A stretch of DNA of 10,984 nt from JAAEQD01 sp964521815 (GTDB lineage: Bacteria; Zixibacteria; MSB-5A5; UBA10806; 4484-95), in the NCBI GenBank assembly GCA_964521815.1, contig CAZFSN010000106.1, forward strand, positions 1 to 10,984, written 5' to 3'. The notes under the pieces were generated by a model. That model worked only from the letters and a program-made list of their open reading frames with translations. It did no database searches and had not been told where the DNA came from. Positions 1-6,836 of this stretch are shown one piece after another (the first letter of the stretch is position 1; every line of letters begins with the position of its first letter). A program made the position numbers and the translations under genes.

Positions 1-1
1 T

Positions 2-481
2 TACTATACCTGTTTCCACTGGGGCAACACCGACGACTATGACCCGCTGTCCAGTTTCGATTACACCCTGCAGATTTCACCGGATAGCCTATTCAATTAC
101 TATGTGCTAACCAGAGCCGGATTAACCGATACCGCATTAACAATGGCAACAGATACGCTGGCTTTAGCCGGTGGTAATCTTTTCTGGCGTGTATTGGCTA
201 TCGATGATGACAGCCTAATACGTGTTGGCGGCCTGCCGGAGCCGGAAATACGTAAGCTAACTATCGTAAAGCCTGGCGATGCCAGCGGTGACGGCCTGGT
301 AATCGGTGGGGATGTTACATATCTGGTCAACTTTTTTCGAAGCACTGGTCCCGCTCCCGATCCACTTTTGGCCGGAGACACCAACGGCGATTGCATTTTA
401 ACCGGCAACGATGTGACCTATCTGGTGCGCTTTTTCCGTGGCATCGGACCGGCGCCCCAGAGAGCGGCCTGCGAGGAATGA
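2..481 (+). CDS. C-terminal fragment of a secreted Fn3-like / dockerin-repeat protein (5' truncated)
   Basis: The reading frame is open from base 2 to the TGA at 479-481, so the gene begins before the window; the GTG at 104 is only an internal codon. The first ~90 residues are strand-rich with a 'FDYTLQIS...FWRVLAID' pattern like the end of a fibronectin type III domain. From about base 275 to 469 there are two tandem dockerin type I-like calcium loops, GDASGDG and GDTNGDC, each followed by a near-identical helix (DVTYLV-NFFR / DVTYLV-RFFR) and a TGPAP or IGPAP linker. Paired repeats with GPAP linkers at the extreme C-terminus are common on extracellular proteins of Zixibacteria and related FCB lineages, where they probably serve attachment or stability and not a true cellulosome. 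The second loop has Cys where Gly is usual. The catalytic or adhesive part, if any, is outside the window. Domain call is confident; overall function unknown. Confidence 0.85.
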   Translation, partial: YYTCFHWGNTDDYDPLSSFDYTLQISPDSLFNYYVLTRAGLTDTALTMATDTLALAGGNLFWRVLAIDDDSLIRVGGLPEPEIRKLTIVKPGDASGDGLVIGGDVTYLVNFFRSTGPAPDPLLAGDTNGDCILTGNDVTYLVRFFRGIGPAPQRAACEE

Positions 482-603
482 TGGAGCATTCGAGGCAGTC
501 TCTAAAGGTTGACTAATATTCATTTGACGCTGAACCAAGTTTTAAACGTCAGGCGGGAAAAGGTTTCTATCGATTAAGGAATAAATTTCAATCTTAAAAA
601 TGC

Positions 604-634
604 TTGACAATTAAAGAGAAATATTACATATTAT
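604..634 (+). promoter_or_regulatory. Candidate sigma-70-type promoter for the beta-propeller gene
   Basis: A perfect TTGACA lies at 604-609. Possible -10 boxes are CATATT at 627-632 (17-bp spacer) or TATTAT at 629-634 (19-bp spacer), in a strongly A/T-rich stretch. It sits about 80-110 bp before the start codon at 715. The -35 match is seen directly; which -10 is used, and the activity, are inferred. Confidence 0.5.
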
Positions 635-714
635 AGTAAATAATAAAGTAAGCTTTGTTTTCCAGGTTTATTATGCTAAATACTTCTTAAACCAACAAAA
701 TAAGGGGGATGAGA

Positions 715-2076
715 ATGAAACTTATCACTATCTTATTTTTATCAGTCGCTATGCTTGTTAGTGTAGTAATGGCGGAGGAACCATCGGGCTTTATCGAAAT
801 AGCCGATGGCCATGAGATCGCTTACTATGATATGAACTCCGCTACCGCCAGAACACAAACCCGGCTATTTAGAGAGGCTCAGGAGGGCTTAATCACCGAA
901 GACAATGGCGAGGATATTGTTTTTTGTCTTAGTACCGGTATTTATGTCCAGTTCGCGGATGGCACCGGTAGGCGCTTACTTATAGGCAGGGGCGGTTACG
1001 CTGCTCTTGTTTATCCAGCCTGGTCATTAGATGGAAGGCGGATCGCTTTCGCGGCCAAATACGTTAATTCACGTTATGTCGATCTTTACGTGGCTAACGC
1101 GGATGGAACGGATCTGATGGCTATTTTGACGCTATGTGATGGCTTTTATGAGAGTAATATCCAATCCTTGTCCTGGCATTGGGGTGATCAGACTATAATG
1201 TTTAACTATGCCTACGATGATAACCAGGGGAACGATTATTTCATGCTGCATACAATTAATTATGATGGCACTTCCTGGGTGTTTTTAGATGATTTCGTGA
1301 GATCTTACAGTCAATATGAACCAGTGAATAACAGTTTGAGATACGCCTATTTAACCACCGGTACAATTTTTGATCAGAATTCCAGACTCAGAGTATCTAA
1401 CCTTGATGGTTCAAACGATCAGATATGGATGACATATTCCGGTATTATTGCCGGATTCACTCATGTTTGCTGGAATAACACAAATTCGATATATACTATT
1501 ATCAGATGGTGGGATCAGTATCCAAATAGAGAAGTTTTGTTAAGAATAAATAAAATCGGTAACCAATATTCTTATACAACTATAATTCAATCTGATCCAT
1601 ATAACAGCCTCTGGGCTCCGACCGTTTCGCCGAACCGCAGGCAACTATATATGGCCGAACTGTCCAGTCAAACATCGACATTATGGCTGACGACATTCGA
1701 CTGGAGTGGTAATGTAATCGATAATGTCTCGAAGGGTACCGGCTTTTTCCCTAACTGGCGTCAGGAAATACCGGTTGGAATTACCGAGCATGAAGCAGAA
1801 GTCGCTATTCCCGATAAAATAGCAGGCTTTCGTAATTATCCTAATCCGTTCAACGCAACAACGACAATCGAATATGAGTTGCCATATCAAACTAACACAA
1901 TTATTAAGATCTATGACATTCTAGGTCATGAAGTAGAGACACTTTTTGCGGGGTTGCAACCCTCAGGCTATAATAGCCTAACCTGGAATGCCGGTGATCT
2001 ACCATCGGGAATATACTTTTTAAAATTGCAGGTTGACGATCAAACTGAAACAAAAAGGCTGATATTGTTAAAATAA
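715..2076 (+). CDS. Secreted TolB/WD40-like beta-propeller protein with T9SS-type C-terminal sorting domain
   Basis: The protein is about 453 residues. The start at 715 is chosen over the in-frame ATG at 709 because the ribosome site AAGGGGG (702-708) touches 709 but stands 6 nt from 715. The N-terminus is a signal peptide (K, hydrophobic run, then VVMA|EEPSG). The middle holds PD40/TolB-like propeller blades, clearest around 'YPAWSLDGRRIAFAA...DLYVANADGTDL', which resembles propellers that read out 'WSPDG' repeats; later blades are more diverged. The last ~85 residues carry NYPNPFN, IKIYDILG, LPSGIYFLKL and a basic end (ETKRLILLK), the signature of the type A C-terminal domain that in Bacteroidetes and relatives directs export through the type IX system (FlgD-like Ig fold). 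No catalytic motif is visible, so an extracellular binding or structural role is likely. The gene appears to stand alone: 233 bp separate it from the upstream gene and the next gene is convergent. Confidence 0.85.
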   Translation: MKLITILFLSVAMLVSVVMAEEPSGFIEIADGHEIAYYDMNSATARTQTRLFREAQEGLITEDNGEDIVFCLSTGIYVQFADGTGRRLLIGRGGYAALVYPAWSLDGRRIAFAAKYVNSRYVDLYVANADGTDLMAILTLCDGFYESNIQSLSWHWGDQTIMFNYAYDDNQGNDYFMLHTINYDGTSWVFLDDFVRSYSQYEPVNNSLRYAYLTTGTIFDQNSRLRVSNLDGSNDQIWMTYSGIIAGFTHVCWNNTNSIYTIIRWWDQYPNREVLLRINKIGNQYSYTTIIQSDPYNSLWAPTVSPNRRQLYMAELSSQTSTLWLTTFDWSGNVIDNVSKGTGFFPNWRQEIPVGITEHEAEVAIPDKIAGFRNYPNPFNATTTIEYELPYQTNTIIKIYDILGHEVETLFAGLQPSGYNSLTWNAGDLPSGIYFLKLQVDDQTETKRLILLK

Positions 2077-2117
2077 CAGGGCAATATCAGACAAACTACG
2101 TGTTTTCGGGCACGTTC

Positions 2118-2180
2118 AACTGACAGCTATTCATATCACGTCAGGTTTAGTTGTCGGGTCAGGGGACCCGACAACACGGG
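2118..2180. repeat. Dispersed ~60-bp hairpin repeat, copy 1
   Basis: A perfect 11-bp stem (GTTGTCGGGTC at 2150-2160 and GACCCGACAAC at 2165-2175) closes a 4-nt AGGG loop, flanked by a left tail (ATTCAT-TCACGT-GGTTTA) and a right tail (ACGGG) that are also found in copy 2 at 5737-5799. It lies between two convergent genes, about 32 bp past the rubrerythrin stop. There is no T-tract on either strand after the stem, so it is not a standard intrinsic terminator, although it may still block or protect transcript ends. REP-like element is the best label. Confidence 0.8.
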
Positions 2181-2206
2181 ATTAAGCAGATAGTTAAACG
2201 TCACTC

Positions 2207-2728
2207 TTACACATCCAGATTGGCCGGCTCGAAATATTCCCTCGGATGTTGACAGCAGGGACATTTAGCCGGTGGTTCAGTACCCTCATGGACATAACCG
2301 CAGACACTGCATTTCCACTTGATTGGCTGATCGCGTTTAAAAACGGTGCCCGATTCGACCATCTGTAAAAGTTTTTTAAAGCGGTCTCGGTGGTGGGCTT
2401 CGATTTTAGCTATCAATCTGAACAAATTAGCGGCTGCCATATTCCCGTCTTTCTTGGCATCCTCCGCGAAAGTCGGGTACATAGTGGCTGTCTCATAATC
2501 CTCGCCGCCGGCGGCTTCCTTCAAATTGGCAAGAGTATTACCGATGCCGTTCAAGAGGGTCAACTCATCTTTAGCGTGCCGACGTTCGTTCTCGGCGGTC
2601 TCCTCGAATATTTTCGCGATATAATGGTAGCCCTCTTTCCGGGCTACTTTCGCGAAAAATGTGTATTTGTTGCGAGCCTGCGATTCTCCCGCGAAGGCCG
2701 CTTTCAGGTTATCCTCAGTTTTGCCCAT
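2207..2728 (-). CDS. Rubrerythrin
   Basis: This 173-residue protein is a non-haem iron peroxidase that reduces hydrogen peroxide in the cytoplasm of anaerobes, taking electrons from NADH via rubredoxin or its reductase. The four-helix diiron domain shows all expected ligands: E15, E48 with H51 (ENERRH), E76 and E79 (GEDYETATMYP), E110 with H113 (EAHH). A C-terminal rubredoxin-like domain carries the FeS4 cysteines C140, C143, C156 and C159 (CSVCG ... CPCC). The length is close to that of classical rubrerythrins. The frame is open further upstream to 2830, but the start at 2728 is preceded by AAGGAG (2736-2741) at 7 nt and matches the family N-terminus (MGKTEDNLKAAFAGE); the extra upstream residues come from the hairpin at 2807-2830. 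It follows the NAD synthetase gene on the same strand and may be partly co-transcribed with it. Confidence 0.95.
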   Translation of the reverse strand: MGKTEDNLKAAFAGESQARNKYTFFAKVARKEGYHYIAKIFEETAENERRHAKDELTLLNGIGNTLANLKEAAGGEDYETATMYPTFAEDAKKDGNMAAANLFRLIAKIEAHHRDRFKKLLQMVESGTVFKRDQPIKWKCSVCGYVHEGTEPPAKCPCCQHPREYFEPANLDV

Positions 2729-2806
2729 TGTACGTCTCCTTATGGCGTCGTCAGGCGGACGAAGTCCTTTGTTCATCCTTTCCTGACGATGCGATTCAGT
2801 CATTAA

Positions 2807-2830
2807 GTGGCGGGAAAGGAATCCCGCCAC
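2807..2830 (-). terminator. Perfect hairpin between NAD synthetase and rubrerythrin genes (possible attenuator/terminator)
   Basis: GTGGCGGGA (2807-2815) and TCCCGCCAC (2822-2830) form a 9-bp stem with a 6-nt loop, 14 bp after the stop of the upstream minus-strand gene. On the minus strand it is followed by TTAATGACT, not a U-run, so strict intrinsic termination is doubtful; it may be a 3'-end stabiliser, a partial terminator or a REP element. Confidence 0.45.
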
Positions 2831-2844
2831 CGCGGGGAAAATTC

Positions 2845-3810
2845 CTACCCTATCGTATACGGCATCTCGCGCAGATGAGCGGTAGCGATATTTTTAGATA
2901 TAAAATCTTTGTAAGCTCTTTTTACGGCGTCCTCGGAAAGGTCTAAAACTTTGGCCGCTTCATTCGCGGGGATATTATGTTCCCACGCGTAGAGAAGATA
3001 ATCCAGCTTATCGAACGGAATTCTGAAAAAGAATTCCTGATCGCTCACGGGCAGGCTGAAAGTGTCCGGGCTCGGCTGGCGATTCATGATTTCAGGGATT
3101 ACCTTGAGATATTCCGCGATCTGATAAATTTGGTTTTTGTAAAGATAGGACAGCGGTTCAATATCGGTGCCGCCATCGCCATACTTGCAATAATCCCCCA
3201 ATATGAACTCCGTTCGGTTGGTCGTGCCCGCGACCACCAGGCTTCGCCGTTCGGCTTCGGCGTACAGATGGAGCATTCGAGCCCTGATTTTTATATTGGC
3301 GAACGAGGTTATTGTCCTGAAATCATCCAAATTAAGACGTTTGCCCTTTATTTCGCCATTTGGCATCTGAACCTGCAGTCGATAAAAATTCAAGGAATCC
3401 CGTTCGAGAAGGTCGGTCGGCAGCGTTATATTGTACTTGTAGCCCGGCCGATATTCCGGAATGAGCTTCTGCATGAACTCATCGCGCCAACTATAACGTA
3501 CAACACTGTCAACGGTAGGCGTTATGTCAATTTGGCGATGTTCAATGCCCAGAGCCTGAGCATGTTTTATCGCGAACTCACTGCTGATAGGATTGGATTC
3601 CTTTTCGGGCAGAACCAGTCCCACTATTTTTTCTTTTCCCAGGGCATGGACCGCGATAGCCGCGATGCAGGCGGAATCGATACCGCCGCTCAATCCAACC
3701 ACGACTCCTTTTCTGCGAAAAACAGCGTTTACCTGATTGATAACAAAGTTCGATAACTTCTCTAATTCCTTTTCAGGATTAATTTTTAGTACATTAAGGT
3801 CAAAAATCAT
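2845..3810 (-). CDS. nadE: NH3-dependent NAD+ synthetase, long variant (NadE-like)
   Basis: NadE amidates nicotinic acid adenine dinucleotide to NAD+ with ATP, the last step of NAD synthesis. The 321-residue protein has the PP-loop SGGIDS (residues 41-46), a conserved NIKIRARMLHLY helix (172-183), GTTNRTE (195-201) and KYGDGG (209-214). There is no N-terminal nitrilase domain, so free ammonia or a separate amidotransferase must supply nitrogen. It is about 50 residues longer than usual bacterial NadE: an insertion of roughly 55 residues (about 108-165, with YRPGYKYN and GEIKGKRLNLDDF) precedes the NIK motif, and the usual PSADLWPGQTDE-type stretch is replaced by PSPDTFSLPVSDQEFFF. Such long forms are known, some in surface-polysaccharide clusters, so a related amidation cannot be excluded. 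The start at 3810 has AAAGGCGG at 3816-3823 as ribosome site. Rubrerythrin lies downstream. Confidence 0.88.
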   Translation of the reverse strand: MIFDLNVLKINPEKELEKLSNFVINQVNAVFRRKGVVVGLSGGIDSACIAAIAVHALGKEKIVGLVLPEKESNPISSEFAIKHAQALGIEHRQIDITPTVDSVVRYSWRDEFMQKLIPEYRPGYKYNITLPTDLLERDSLNFYRLQVQMPNGEIKGKRLNLDDFRTITSFANIKIRARMLHLYAEAERRSLVVAGTTNRTEFILGDYCKYGDGGTDIEPLSYLYKNQIYQIAEYLKVIPEIMNRQPSPDTFSLPVSDQEFFFRIPFDKLDYLLYAWEHNIPANEAAKVLDLSEDAVKRAYKDFISKNIATAHLREMPYTIG

Positions 3811-4061
3811 TGGAACCGCCTTTGATTAAAATTTATATCTATACTGTAATATGAATTATCTCTAAAAATCAAGGTGAAAAGTGAGCCGTGATTAATGGCA
3901 GGTGATCGCCGAAATATTGCCGGACGGTCAAAATAAGATGTGAATGGTATCTGTCCGCATGCGCTTTTCCATATGATGCGGGTAGTTCATGTCCTTGTCT
4001 GCCCATCCATATCTAAACGCTCCAGCTATAGGGAGATCTGGCGTACACTAGTTATATACAA
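3811..4061. other. Gene-free spacer upstream of the NAD synthetase gene
   Basis: This 251-bp stretch separates the nadE 5' end from the 3' end of the small membrane protein gene. The part next to nadE (about 3820-3880) is A/T-rich and presumably holds the nadE promoter on the minus strand, but no convincing -35/-10 pair stands out. The remainder shows no repeat, strong hairpin or supported ORF; the 68-codon plus-strand frame starting at 3940 runs into the neighbouring gene and has no ribosome site. Confidence 0.4.
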
Positions 4062-4337
4062 TCAGACGAATTCTTCGGGGACTGTCTGTATTTCTTTCTC
4101 GTTTCCCTTGGCCAATCGATTCAGCCTGATGATTTCCTGTTTATAGTAATCGACTTCCTCGATTAACCTTTCGATTTTTCCGGTTTTCACCATCATCCTG
4201 GTTCTAATCAGGATTCCCAGCGACACCAGCATGAATAAAACAGAGTTAATCCAGCGGAACACTTCCCCGTAGCTAACAATATTATCCAGAAATGACATCA
4301 CGCCCATAACGAATAGGGCTATGCACCAGTATATCAT
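4062..4337 (-). CDS. Small membrane protein with two TM helices and a C-terminal coiled coil (unrecognised)
   Basis: The 91-residue protein has two hydrophobic segments (about residues 2-20 and 30-47), joined by a short loop (DNIVSYGEVFRW), then a basic stop-transfer stretch (RTRMMVKTGK) and an amphipathic, charge-rich helix (about 54-80, IERLIEEVDYYKQEIIRLNRLAKG) that looks like a coiled coil in the cytoplasm. The start is well supported by AGGAGGT at 4341-4347 immediately upstream. It follows the pilin-like gene by 51 bp on the same strand, so the two probably share a transcript. I do not recognise a family. The helical hairpin plus coiled coil could be a small assembly or scaffold factor for the pilin system, but that is only suggested by position. 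Confidence 0.72.
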   Translation of the reverse strand: MIYWCIALFVMGVMSFLDNIVSYGEVFRWINSVLFMLVSLGILIRTRMMVKTGKIERLIEEVDYYKQEIIRLNRLAKGNEKEIQTVPEEFV

Positions 4338-4388
4338 CTTACCTCCTGGAATTAATTTTTTATTATTTAAAAAAAAGTCTCATCTGTT

Positions 4389-5216
4389 TTAATTTAATCC
4401 CAAATTTCTCACTTTAACCGTGGTCTCCAGCAAGCGTTCCCGATTTCTGAAAGTTTCGGCATATTCCGATGATGGTCGATCGCTGACAGCGTCTAAAGTA
4501 ATCACAACCATACGCACCATCTGCGCCAGTGGCGGAATATCCACCACCGCCCCGGATGAGAGTACATACGAAAATTGTATGTCGGTGATGTTGTCGGCAT
4601 AAACTTGAGGAGCGCCGCCCAGTTCAGAAACCATAAGGTTCGAATGGTCGGGATCCGTAACATTATCGACATAATACTTCGTTCGATTCAATTGCAGAAC
4701 CAGACTACTTTCGGGATAGGCTCGGAATAAAGGCATCGAGCTGTGTTGTATCCTGGCCGGTCCATAGACTATTCTCGACACCATAAAAAATTCTCCTACC
4801 CGAGCATTGGGATCATAAACAAACAGCCAATCACCCTCCTGGACCGGAGATAAATCATCATCATGGTTATCACAACGTAATTCAGCGGAGGCGCTGGCCA
4901 TTGCCGCTTCCAGTTTTACATCTTTTAACAGCCCTGTGTCATAGAGTATTTCCAATGTATCCGGATTTGTATTAGAGGCATTCAAAGCGCTAATACCGGC
5001 GGGGACATTATAACCGGCCAGGCGGATTTTGGTGGCCAATTCCTGAAGGCCGGCGCGGGCGTTCGCCTGCATGTCGGTAATCTGGTTTTGAGTTACCAGA
5101 AGCTTATGTTGGGTTAGATAAACGCTTAGGGCCGCACTTATAATAATTACCGACAAACCGGACGCAATTAATAGCTCTAAAAGCGTGAAGCCCTTTTTAT
5201 GTGATAATTTTTTCAT
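4389..5216 (-). CDS. PilW-like minor type IV/type II prepilin
   Basis: The 275-residue protein begins with a short basic leader and the prepilin peptidase site KKG|FTLLELLIA: G9 at cleavage, F10 as the methylated first residue and E14 as the essential Glu5 of the mature pilin. Residues 10-32 form the hydrophobic assembly helix, followed by an amphipathic segment (QANARAGLQELATKIRLAGYN) typical of PilW/PulJ-like minor pilins. The large globular C-terminal region includes the strand pattern ADNITDIQFSYVL and a terminal RLLETTVKVRNLGLN, which fit PilW-type proteins that report intermolecular contacts at the pilus tip. A GGGAGGG at 5227-5233 lies 10 nt before the ATG. Only one other, small gene is next to it; no PilV, FimT, PilX or PilY1 homologue is in the window, so it may be an orphan minor pilin served by assembly genes elsewhere. 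Confidence 0.88.
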   Translation of the reverse strand: MKKLSHKKGFTLLELLIASGLSVIIISAALSVYLTQHKLLVTQNQITDMQANARAGLQELATKIRLAGYNVPAGISALNASNTNPDTLEILYDTGLLKDVKLEAAMASASAELRCDNHDDDLSPVQEGDWLFVYDPNARVGEFFMVSRIVYGPARIQHSSMPLFRAYPESSLVLQLNRTKYYVDNVTDPDHSNLMVSELGGAPQVYADNITDIQFSYVLSSGAVVDIPPLAQMVRMVVITLDAVSDRPSSEYAETFRNRERLLETTVKVRNLGLN

Positions 5217-5530
5217 ATAGCTTTATCCCTCCCAAGAATGTTCAATTAATAATAAAACAAGAGCCTGCCATATCGCACATATCTCTAAACCACCGGATTG
5301 TGAACACCTAATTCAGTTTTATAAATTTCCTGAATCTTTACGAATTCTGATTAGCTGAATTACATAGATGTCCACGCTATTACTCAAATATCGGCTTATA
5401 TCTATGGTTGGAAAAAGCAAAGCCAATTTTACTAATAAAAACCGGCCGGGACACTAACTAATGTTGCATTTTGGGACAATCAAAATAACGGCTGATATGC
5501 CTTTTTTATTTTTACGGCAGATGTTTAATT
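5217..5530. other. A/T-rich gene-free DNA upstream of the prepilin gene
   Basis: No supported ORF, RNA gene or strong hairpin is visible here. It presumably contains the promoter for the minus-strand prepilin gene. The only hint is a sigma-54-resembling TGGCAGG...TTGTT arrangement (minus strand, 5256-5270), which is one base short of the required spacing and so not called. Confidence 0.4.
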
Positions 5531-5602
5531 TTACGTGTTGTCAGGTGCCCTGAAGCTGTGCCAAAAGACAGACAGATTGCACGGACGTGCCTTGACGGCC
5601 GC

Positions 5603-5674
5603 GTCGCTTCGCTCCTTGCGATGACAGCCTTTTGAAGTCATTGCGAGTCCCGCGATTAGCGGGGCGAAGCAATC
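5603..5674. repeat. Head-to-head pair of GTCATTGCGAG / GCGAAGCAATC intergenic repeats
   Basis: The unit at 5637-5674 runs GTCATTGCGAG ... GCGAAGCAATCC and encloses a 5-bp CCCGC/GCGGG stem (5649-5653 with 5659-5663), with ATTGC and GCAAT forming an outer stem. The unit at 5603-5625 is the same type on the opposite strand: its reverse complement starts GTCATCGCAAGGAGCGAAGC and ends GAC. The two face each other across an 11-nt spacer. This repeat type is familiar from scattered intergenic copies in many unrelated bacterial genomes; its translation gives spurious ORFs such as the 92-codon minus-strand frame at 5541-5819. Confidence 0.8.
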
Positions 5675-5736
5675 CGCCTCCTTCGTAAATTGAGTTATTT
5701 AGTGGTGTTTTCTTACTTATGGCATAACCTCCCCTC

Positions 5737-5799
5737 ACCTGATAACCATTCATGTCACGTGGTTTAGTTGTCGGGCCGGGGGACCCGACAACACGGGGG
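5737..5799. repeat. Dispersed ~60-bp hairpin repeat, copy 2
   Basis: It matches copy 1 (2118-2180) across the left tail (ATTCATGTCACG, then GGTTTAG), the stem and the ACGGG tail, with a 2-base gap and scattered substitutions. Its stem is GTTGTCGGG (5767-5775) with CCCGACAAC (5784-5792); compensation is incomplete, leaving one C-A mismatch further in. A second small dyad follows: CACGGG (5792-5797) with CCCGTG (5806-5811) around a TATATA-containing centre. It lies about 40 bp past the stop of the SDR gene, the same placement relative to a minus-strand gene end as copy 1. Confidence 0.8.
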
Positions 5800-5831
5800 T
5801 ATATACCCGTGCCCGGCATCTCAATCCAATC

Positions 5832-6833
5832 TTACTTCTGCCCGTAATACAGCCGTCTGACATAGCGGATCATGCCGGCCAGGCCTTCTTTGTAACCGAT
5901 TTTTGGCTTGTACTCCAGTTCGTTCATGGCCCGCGAGATATCGAACATCTGGTCGTACTTGCCCATCCTGACCGTATAGCGAGTTAGAGCGGGGTAAACT
6001 TTATAACGCCTGAGAACGCTGTACATTTCGCAGATATAGGCGGCCAGATAGGCGGGCACATAAGGAAACGATCGGATTTTATATTCGATGCCGATTATAT
6101 TAAGCAAATCCTCGAAAAACCGCCTGGTCGTGACTTTGGAGCCATCGGTTAAATTATAAGCGCGGCCGATCGCGATATCTTTTTCGGCGGCCAGCATGAT
6201 ACCTTGCGTCATGTTATCGATATGGGACAGGTTCATCAAGTTCACGCCGCCATCGACAACCGCCAGCTTTTTGGTTTTAATAGCATCAATCATCTTCGGC
6301 ATAATCGCGCGGTCGCCGTTGCCCCAGATATAACCGGGCCGGATAATTGTGATCGGAGCTTTTTTATTTTGAAAATAGTCAAACGCAATACGTTCGGCGT
6401 AAATTTTGGATTTGGTGTAGTTGTCGATAATGATATCCTCATAGGACGCGTCCTCATCGGTGCCCCGGTGATGACGGCCGTTGCCATACACCGCCACCGA
6501 TGATATATAGACCGCTTTCCGGCATTTCTGGGTCAGACAGGCCTCAAGGAAATGCGCGACTGAATCGACATTAGTTGCCTGAAAGCTCTCCCACGGGCCG
6601 AAATCAGTTGTCATGGCTGCGCAATGGATAGCTAGTTCGGCGCCCTCAAGCAGGCTGAGAAAACTCCCCGGCTCGGTCAGTTCCCCCCGGATAAGTTCGA
6701 CGCCCAACTCTTCCAGGGCAGAGGTACTGGAGGTCGATCGGACCAGGGCAATGACGTCATCGCCTCTATCCCTGTAAGCTTTAGCCAGAGCGCCCCCCAG
6801 AAAACCACTGGCGCCGGTAATCGCGACTCTCAT
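5832..6833 (-). CDS. NAD(P)-dependent epimerase/dehydratase, extended SDR of the 3beta-HSD/OleD-like type
   Basis: The 333-residue protein is a cytoplasmic oxidoreductase with an N-terminal Rossmann fold. Visible motifs are GxxGxxG as GASGFLG (G7, G10, G13), the acidic/basic cofactor region ALVRSTS, the HCAA strand end (70-73), ISS (110-112), the catalytic YTKSK (Y139, K143) and RPGYIWGNGD (165-174), the last typical of 3beta-hydroxysteroid-dehydrogenase-like and 2-alkyl-3-ketoalkanoate-reductase (OleD-like) enzymes. The substrate could be a sugar nucleotide, a sterol- or hopanoid-like lipid, or a beta-keto acid; no oleA, oleB or oleC partner is present. The stop codon of the DUF1189-like gene ends only 3 bp before this ATG and I see no good ribosome site, so translation is probably coupled. 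It is the last gene of the proposed operon, followed by the repeat island. Confidence 0.88.
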   Translation of the reverse strand: MRVAITGASGFLGGALAKAYRDRGDDVIALVRSTSSTSALEELGVELIRGELTEPGSFLSLLEGAELAIHCAAMTTDFGPWESFQATNVDSVAHFLEACLTQKCRKAVYISSVAVYGNGRHHRGTDEDASYEDIIIDNYTKSKIYAERIAFDYFQNKKAPITIIRPGYIWGNGDRAIMPKMIDAIKTKKLAVVDGGVNLMNLSHIDNMTQGIMLAAEKDIAIGRAYNLTDGSKVTTRRFFEDLLNIIGIEYKIRSFPYVPAYLAAYICEMYSVLRRYKVYPALTRYTVRMGKYDQMFDISRAMNELEYKPKIGYKEGLAGMIRYVRRLYYGQK

Positions 6834-6836
6834 ATA

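Noticed and set aside
480..494. Exact 15-bp match GATGGAGCATTCGAG between 480-494 and 3267-3281
   Set aside because: Isolated, inside coding DNA at one site, without flanking similarity; expected occasionally by chance in 11 kb.
2390..3756. Long plus-strand ORFs opposite rubrerythrin and NAD synthetase
   Set aside because: They are antisense shadows; the minus strand encodes complete conserved families with all active-site residues.
3940..4146. 68-codon plus-strand ORF
   Set aside because: Overlaps the well-supported minus-strand gene at 4062-4337, has no ribosome site and no recognisable protein features.
4338..4388. T-run on the minus strand between the prepilin and the 91-residue gene as a terminator
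   Set aside because: There is no GC-rich stem before the T-run; A/T-only pairing is too weak to call.
5256..5270. Possible sigma-54 promoter (TGGCAGG...TTGTT, minus strand) upstream of the prepilin gene
   Set aside because: Pilin genes often use sigma-54, but the spacing between the GG and GC elements is one base short and the GC itself is missing.
5541..5819. 92-codon minus-strand ORF (GLLRPANRGTRNDFK-like translation)
   Set aside because: It lies entirely in the repeat island, and its sequence is the usual spurious translation of GTCATTGCGAG/GAAGCAATC repeats; no ribosome site.
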